DNA from: UPXZ01 sp964634605
GTDB lineage: Bacteria; Bacteroidota; Bacteroidia; Bacteroidales; Paludibacteraceae
Length of the DNA: 29,352 nt
NCBI GenBank assembly: GCA_964634605.1
Contig: CAZWLJ010000040.1
Coordinates: 1-29,352, forward strand
Direction of reading: 5' to 3'
A model generated the notes under the pieces. It did no database searches. It was not told where the DNA came from and worked only from the letters and a program-made list of their open reading frames with translations. A program made the translations under genes and the position numbers. Positions within the stretch are counted from its first letter, which is position 1. Each line of letters starts with the position of its first letter. Below are positions 24,466 through 29,352 of the stretch, one piece after another.

Positions 24466-27400
24466 TCACGGTGTTACAATTACTTTTTTAATAAATCCCT
24501 TTTCATCAAATTCCATCCTGTCGATGCATACTTCGCGGTGAAAACCGGCATCAGCACCCATTTTTATCCCGTCAGGTCTGTTGAAACGGTGATATACGAT
24601 GTACCATTCATCTTTTCCGGGAATTTGCAGTACGGAATTATGACCGGTACCGAAAATACCCTTACTTTCATCTTTTGCCAGAATCAGGTTATTTTCCGGA
24701 ATGGTGACAGGTCCGGCAGGCGATTCGGCTGTACCATATCTCACACGGTAATTGGGATCCCGTGTGTCATTTTCCGACCAGAGGAAATAATACTTCCCGT
24801 TTCGGTAAAACACACAGGTTCCTTCCCTGAAAGTTCTGTCGGGAGTAATCACTTTGATTGTGTTTTTTTTGATGGAAGTCATATCCGGATTTAACTCAGC
24901 CACAGCCATATATCCATTGCCCCAGTAGAGGTAGCTTTTGTTGGTTTTGGGATCTGTAAACACATCCGGGTCAATTTCCTGACCTCTGTTTATACCTTCT
25001 GGTTTGAAGTTGATAAGAGGTTCTCCGGAATCGACGAAAGGACCGGCCGGATGGTCCGAAACGGCCACTCCAACTTTCTGCGCAGCGGTGAAATAATAGA
25101 AGTATTTGTATTTGCCGTTGATTTTTTTCTCAGTTATTGCAGGAGCCCAGGCGTTTCTGTCAGCCCAGGTCAGGTCTTTTTTCAGGTCGATAATCACCCC
25201 TTCGTCTGTCCAGTTGTATAAATCGGCTGAAGAAAATGTTTTGAAATAAGTACCTGACCATCCGTTGTAGCCGTCGCTCGTAGGATAAATGTAGTATTTT
25301 TTCGTTTTATTGGAGTAAAGCACCGACGGATCGGCATAGAATCCTTTCAGCACCGGATTGTGACCTGTTTCAGGGAACTTCACGGGCTTTCCCCACCTGG
25401 AGATCAATCTTTCGAGTTCCTGTTGTGTGACAGGTATAATTGTGCCGTGCCGCGGGTGGAAATCCATCGATATAGCCTGGTCGATGACAGAGAAATCCTG
25501 CAGGTCGTAGCTCTCTGTAAACTGATATTTCCCTTTCATGTACACATCGTACATCAGGATATATTTGTCGGAGTTTATCAGTTTGAACACACCTGCACCT
25601 TCTACCGCATCTTTCGTTTGCTGTTTGTAATCGGGGTATTCTGTCCATTTCCCTGATGTAAGTGAGCGGGTTGTTGCCAGTTTAATGCCATTTCCATGCC
25701 CTTCTGTTTTGTAAAACATGTGGTATATTCCATCCTTTATCACGATATCAGCATCGATGCATGATTTTTTATTTTCAGGAAAGAAAAACTGCTTTGGTTC
25801 GCCGGTAATATCGGTAAAGTCATCATTGGCGTAGGCATAGTATATGATATCCGGTTCATTTCCGTGCTGCATGGACCAGTATATGAGGTATTTACCTGCT
25901 TCGGGATCGTAAATGGTCTGCGGAGCCCAGACACGCTTCAGATTCTCCTGATTCCTGAATTTTTTTTGAATATTGACCACCGACGAAGTCCAGTTAATCA
26001 AATCGGCTGATTTCAGCAGCACCATCGCACGATTTGAATCCCAACCCTTAGAGGAAGTCATGTCGGTTACGACCATATAGAATGTTTTACCATCCTGACT
26101 GCGGAGTATGTGAGGATCGCGCACACCTCCGGTCGAGCTGATAACTTTCGAATCAATAACCGGATTGTTGTTGTTCAGCGCATGGAAGTTGAATCCATCC
26201 CTGCTGATACCAAACCTGATGGCTTCCTCGTTCACCCTGTTGCCTGTAAAATAGGTGAAAAGGTATGCTGCATATTCCTCGCCGGTGTGTGGTTTGTTGA
26301 GTAAACGAACTTCAGCAATGCTGGCAGTCTGACTTCCGGGCATCGGCACAAACTTCACTGTGAGACTATCCTTATCCTTTTCAGTAGCCGGAACGGAGTA
26401 AACAGCCGTTTGTAAGTTGTTTCCATTATTACCCGTGAGCGAAAGCGAAGCAACTCTGATATCGTTGATCAAGACATCAAAATTTCGAGAGCGTTCGGCA
26501 TTAAAGTATTTTATATACAACGTTTCTGCCTTCCTGTCATTGTTTTTCAAGCGGTATCTGAACCATCCGCGGGCGCTCCTCCACTGAATATCTTCCACGA
26601 AACCGGTCTGCGAATTTTCAAACCGGATAAAATGATCAGTTTCGGGTTGCTGCTCGCCGCATACCACCCCGTCAACTGTGAGATTATTCAGCCTCATTTT
26701 CTCCTTTTCGTCGTGCTCAATTTTTTTTCTTATTTCATTAGCCTCGTCAGCTGAAGCCTGAGCAAAGTAAATGATGTAGCGGGATTCATGCAACCGGTTA
26801 AAAGGAATCAACGTCAATCCTTCGGCATATTTTTCGGGAAACAGACCAGTGAGAAGAAAATTAAGCGGCTTGCCTTCAACAGGTTTTACCAGCGATGAAA
26901 GTTTATCCTTTTCGCCGATAATAATCGGCATTTCTTTTTGCGAAACCTGCCTTCCGTGTGCAATATGGCCTCCACGGCTGTCGTCCGCAAAGATTCCATC
27001 CATGTCTTCCGTTCCGGTTTTGGCGGCCAGTACAATCGGTCCGTAAAGGAACGAAAAATAGTTTGATTTATCAGGTATCTGCTCTGCAGTGACCTGCATG
27101 GTCAGTTTAACAACTACCTTGTCATTTTTTTTCCATTTTCTGTCGATTGATATATATCCATTCGACAAATCAACCGTTACAAGTTTCCCGTTGATGCTGA
27201 CTTCTGGCTGCCGGTTAGCTATCCATCCGGGATATCGTATTTTAAGCGTGAAACGGGTTTTCTTTTTCGGATTGATCATCAATTGTGTCTGAGCTTCGGC
27301 CGGGAAGTTGTTTTCCTGAACGATTTCGGTATTTTTTTCTTTCCATACCAGCCGGGATGGAATGAACAAATTGACATACAGATCATTACCCGAAGATGCA

Positions 27401-28659
27401 TAAATCATTTCGCCATATTTTGCGTGGTTTTCGATACCAGAACCTACACAACACCAGAAACTGGTTTGAGTCTGTGAATATACTCTGTAATGGCCTGGCC
27501 TCATGGGAGTAAAATAAACGAGACCGCCTGTCTGAGGATGCTGAGTGGATAGTATGTGGTTGTAGAGTGCTCTTTCGTAGAAATCAATGAATTTAGGTTC
27601 TGCGTACGTTTTATAAAGCATTTTTGTTAATCGCAGCATGTTGTATGAGTTGCACGTTTCAGGACCTTCGACACTGCTCAGCATACGTGAATAGTCGTCC
27701 ACCGGATTGAAATGTTCCGAAACGCTGTTACCCCCGATGCTTACCGTGCGTTTTTGAGTCACGTTTTCCCAAAAATAAAGAGCTGCATCGCTCCAGGCTT
27801 TGTTACCGTCGAGTTCCGAAATTCTTTTGAATCCTGCCACCTTGGGAATCTGCGTGTTTGCATGAAGGCCTGTCAGTTTGTCCTCTTTATTCAAAAGCGG
27901 ATCAAGAATAACCCGGTGTGAGAATCTTCGTGCCAGATTCAGGTATTTTTCGTCGCCTGTGATGGCATATAAATCAGCAAAAATTTCGTTCATGCCACCG
28001 TGTTCGCTCCGGAGCATATTCTGCAATTGGTCGTCGGTGAGTTTTGAGAAAAGATTTCCTGCCCATTCGCCGTATTTTTCCAGTATTTCACGTGCCTGCT
28101 GGTTACCGGCTGTCAGAAAAGCATCACGGAGTCCGGCAAATGTTTTATGGATATTGTAAAGCGGTACCCATTTCCCGTTCATTCCGAAGTTATTGGCATC
28201 GATTTTTCCTTTACCTGCTTCTTCCCACATGACCCTGCCGCCGGGAACTCCACCTATGTATCCGTTTCCACCGGCATCCTGTGCTCTTTTGAGCTCACTT
28301 ATCATGTATTCAAGCCTCTTTTTAATTTCCATATTTCCGGTTGAGGCATACATGGATGCAAGGGCCGACAGGTAATGTCCTCCGATGTGCCCGTCGAGGC
28401 CTGTATTTTCCCAGTTCGTATAGCTTTCTGCTTTCGGAGCAATGCCTGCTTCGCGCAAGTATGGAGCCAGCAGCCTGTCAGCTTCCAAATCGAGCAGGTA
28501 TTTCATATCCAGCTGTTCGGCATGCCTGAACGGGCTTTCGAGAAGCCTGACATCGCTTAGTGTGAAATAATTAACTTTGTCAGCTGTCTGTGCCGGTACT
28601 GATGCTGCTCCAGCCGCCAGAAAAATCAGTGAAAATATTGCTTTTTTCAGTTTTCTCAT
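24466..28659 (-). CDS. Three-module glycosidase: GH127 beta-L-arabinofuranosidase plus two GH43 domains
   Basis: 1397 residues with a signal peptide (about 1-24). Residues 30-780 form GH127 (DUF1680) with its beta-sandwich extensions. E315 is the likely acid/base; E334 and C336 (G-P-E-T-C) plus C403-C404 (F-W-C-C-V-G) match the zinc/thiol set of HypBA1, C403 being the probable nucleophile. A first GH43 propeller (about 790-1090) has D848 (V-R-D-P-H), D969 (C-I-D-A-D) and E1020 (V-E-G-A-G). A second (about 1098-1397) has D1110 (Y-A-D-P-S), D1230 (E-I-D-P-D) and E1279 (R-E-G-T-C). All three sets look intact. The enzyme would remove beta-L-arabinofuranose and alpha-L-arabinofuranose or xylose from one substrate. 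First gene of the operon, behind a -7 element at 28714. No frameshift is evident. Confidence 0.92.
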   Translation of the reverse strand: MRKLKKAIFSLIFLAAGAASVPAQTADKVNYFTLSDVRLLESPFRHAEQLDMKYLLDLEADRLLAPYLREAGIAPKAESYTNWENTGLDGHIGGHYLSALASMYASTGNMEIKKRLEYMISELKRAQDAGGNGYIGGVPGGRVMWEEAGKGKIDANNFGMNGKWVPLYNIHKTFAGLRDAFLTAGNQQAREILEKYGEWAGNLFSKLTDDQLQNMLRSEHGGMNEIFADLYAITGDEKYLNLARRFSHRVILDPLLNKEDKLTGLHANTQIPKVAGFKRISELDGNKAWSDAALYFWENVTQKRTVSIGGNSVSEHFNPVDDYSRMLSSVEGPETCNSYNMLRLTKMLYKTYAEPKFIDFYERALYNHILSTQHPQTGGLVYFTPMRPGHYRVYSQTQTSFWCCVGSGIENHAKYGEMIYASSGNDLYVNLFIPSRLVWKEKNTEIVQENNFPAEAQTQLMINPKKKTRFTLKIRYPGWIANRQPEVSINGKLVTVDLSNGYISIDRKWKKNDKVVVKLTMQVTAEQIPDKSNYFSFLYGPIVLAAKTGTEDMDGIFADDSRGGHIAHGRQVSQKEMPIIIGEKDKLSSLVKPVEGKPLNFLLTGLFPEKYAEGLTLIPFNRLHESRYIIYFAQASADEANEIRKKIEHDEKEKMRLNNLTVDGVVCGEQQPETDHFIRFENSQTGFVEDIQWRSARGWFRYRLKNNDRKAETLYIKYFNAERSRNFDVLINDIRVASLSLTGNNGNNLQTAVYSVPATEKDKDSLTVKFVPMPGSQTASIAEVRLLNKPHTGEEYAAYLFTYFTGNRVNEEAIRFGISRDGFNFHALNNNNPVIDSKVISSTGGVRDPHILRSQDGKTFYMVVTDMTSSKGWDSNRAMVLLKSADLINWTSSVVNIQKKFRNQENLKRVWAPQTIYDPEAGKYLIYWSMQHGNEPDIIYYAYANDDFTDITGEPKQFFFPENKKSCIDADIVIKDGIYHMFYKTEGHGNGIKLATTRSLTSGKWTEYPDYKQQTKDAVEGAGVFKLINSDKYILMYDVYMKGKYQFTESYDLQDFSVIDQAISMDFHPRHGTIIPVTQQELERLISRWGKPVKFPETGHNPVLKGFYADPSVLYSNKTKKYYIYPTSDGYNGWSGTYFKTFSSADLYNWTDEGVIIDLKKDLTWADRNAWAPAITEKKINGKYKYFYYFTAAQKVGVAVSDHPAGPFVDSGEPLINFKPEGINRGQEIDPDVFTDPKTNKSYLYWGNGYMAVAELNPDMTSIKKNTIKVITPDRTFREGTCVFYRNGKYYFLWSENDTRDPNYRVRYGTAESPAGPVTIPENNLILAKDESKGIFGTGHNSVLQIPGKDEWYIVYHRFNRPDGIKMGADAGFHREVCIDRMEFDEKGFIKKVIVTP

Positions 28660-28713
28660 GGTTATTTTGAATATTAAATAAGGTAATTGTCGTTACAGTT
28701 TTTACGGTGTTTA

Positions 28714-28721
28714 CAAAGATA
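28714..28721 (-). promoter_or_regulatory. Candidate -7 element of the glycosidase operon
   Basis: Minus-strand TATCTTTG, a perfect TAnnTTTG. Transcription would start near 28708, some 48 bases before the ATG at 28659. There is no good -33 TTG, consistent with activated expression. Confidence 0.55.
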
Positions 28722-28798
28722 GAGCAATTTTTTTGATTCCGGGTCGGAGAATTATCTCAAAAAAGGTGCATAATCGTGTCTGAATATCGTATAATATT

Positions 28799-28840
28799 TT
28801 AAAAAAATGAATGGACAGCAAGTTAATGCTATCCATTCAT
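28799..28840 (-). terminator. Intrinsic terminator of the ECF sigma factor gene
   Basis: Minus-strand reading: perfect nine-pair stem ATGAATGGA/TCCATTCAT (28840-28832 with 28815-28807), extended after one mismatch by AGCA/TGCT, then seven T. It is 27 bases after the sigma factor stop and separates that gene from the glycosidase operon. Confidence 0.88.
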
Positions 28841-28867
28841 CTGATTATTTTACAGAGTAAATTGTTG

Positions 28868-29352
28868 TTACTGATAATCTTTCAGTTGTTCCTGCAGTCG
28901 TTTACGTGCAAGGAAAATCCGGCTTTTAACAGTCCCGATGGGTAAATTCATTTTTTGTGCAATTTCTTCGTATTTGAAGCCTTGAATGTGCATGGAAAAT
29001 GGGATTCGGTACTCGTCGGCAAAAGCATTGATGTTGTTACTGATTTCTCCGACTGAATAAGCTCCTTCAGGAGTTTCAAAACCTGAGTTTTGAGGCAGAT
29101 TCAGGTGATGAAGGTCTTCGGTACGATCAAAAACAGTTTGATTTCTAACAATTTTCCGATAATTGTTAATAAATATATTCTTCATTATGGTCAGGACCCA
29201 ACCCTTGAAATTCACATTCTCAGTAAATTTATCCTGATTATCAAGCACTTTCAGGGTTGTGTCTTGCAAAAGATCCTCGGCATCATCACGATTGAGAGTT
29301 AAAGAAAATGCGAAATTACGCATGTTACTTTGTAGGGCAACTAATTCCTTTT
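28868..29352 (-). CDS. ECF-type RNA polymerase sigma factor (5' end cut by window)
   Basis: The frame is open through the window edge. An ATG at 29323 exists, but nine more in-frame residues (K-E-L-V-A-L-Q-S-N) precede it without a stop and read like sigma region 2, so the true start lies outside. Region 2 shows N-R-D-D-A-E-D-L-L-Q-D-T and then F-K-G-W-V-L-T-I-M-K-N. Region 4 shows Y-E-E-I-A-Q-K-M-N-L-P-I-G-T-V-K-S-R-I-F-L-A-R-K-R-L. Such factors direct RNA polymerase to a small set of promoters. No anti-sigma gene follows; the next gene downstream is the glycosidase operon, behind a terminator, so a direct link to it is unproven. Confidence 0.93.
   Translation of the reverse strand, partial: KELVALQSNMRNFAFSLTLNRDDAEDLLQDTTLKVLDNQDKFTENVNFKGWVLTIMKNIFINNYRKIVRNQTVFDRTEDLHHLNLPQNSGFETPEGAYSVGEISNNINAFADEYRIPFSMHIQGFKYEEIAQKMNLPIGTVKSRIFLARKRLQEQLKDYQ

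Noticed and set aside
28868..29323. ECF sigma factor taken as complete from the ATG at 29323
   Set aside because: The frame continues upstream to the window edge with region 2-like residues, so the gene is partial.

Overview
The window reads as a chromosome segment of a free-living or gut-type saccharolytic member of the Bacteroidota, most likely order Bacteroidales. The reasons are a complete porPKLMN-type secretion locus, several matches to the Bacteroidetes -7 promoter element (TAnnTTTG), a FeoA-FeoB fusion with its small cysteine-rich companion, and a plant-glycan hydrolase operon. No genus can be fixed from the sequence alone. There are no rRNA or tRNA genes, CRISPR arrays or insertion sequences. 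Almost everything lies on the minus strand; the GH29 fucosidase is the only confident plus-strand gene.

Layout in window order. (1) 1-6014, minus: type IX secretion/gliding motor core in the order porP-porK-porL-porM-porN, with porN cut by the window start. (2) 6151-7796, minus: a conserved small acidic protein, a PduO-type cobalamin adenosyltransferase and an O-methyltransferase-like protein. (3) 7953-10214, minus: an XRE-cupin regulator followed by an acyl-CoA synthetase, with a consensus promoter in front and a strong intrinsic terminator behind. (4) 10387-12635, plus: a GH29 alpha-L-fucosidase behind a consensus promoter whose -33 element sits inside a perfect 20-bp palindrome. (5) 12791-18284, minus: an iron/redox block made of a hemerythrin-like protein, a LuxR-type regulator with a degenerate receiver, an OprB-like porin, a FeoAB fusion and a FeoB-associated protein. 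(6) 18688-28659, minus: a tight four-gene operon of secreted glycosidases (GH127-GH43-GH43 fusion, GH27, GH2, GH51), bounded by a promoter-like site and an intrinsic terminator. (7) 28868 to the window end, minus: an ECF sigma factor running off the edge, with its own terminator.

How the genes work together. The Por proteins build the periplasmic ring and proton-driven motor of type IX secretion, although none of the local hydrolases shows an obvious type IX C-terminal signal. The four glycosidases have spacers of 11-16 bases and combine predicted beta-L-arabinofuranosidase, alpha-L-arabinofuranosidase, alpha-galactosidase and beta-glucuronidase/galactosidase activities. That set fits an arabinose-rich plant heteroglycan such as an arabinogalactan protein or extensin; no SusC/SusD pair is visible here. 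The iron block pairs an outer-membrane pore with the inner-membrane ferrous iron transporter, next to a di-iron protein translationally coupled to an atypical regulator. The most unusual items are the three-catalytic-module glycosidase, the pseudo-receiver regulator coupled to a hemerythrin, the porin-FeoAB pairing, and two palindromes overlapping promoter elements.
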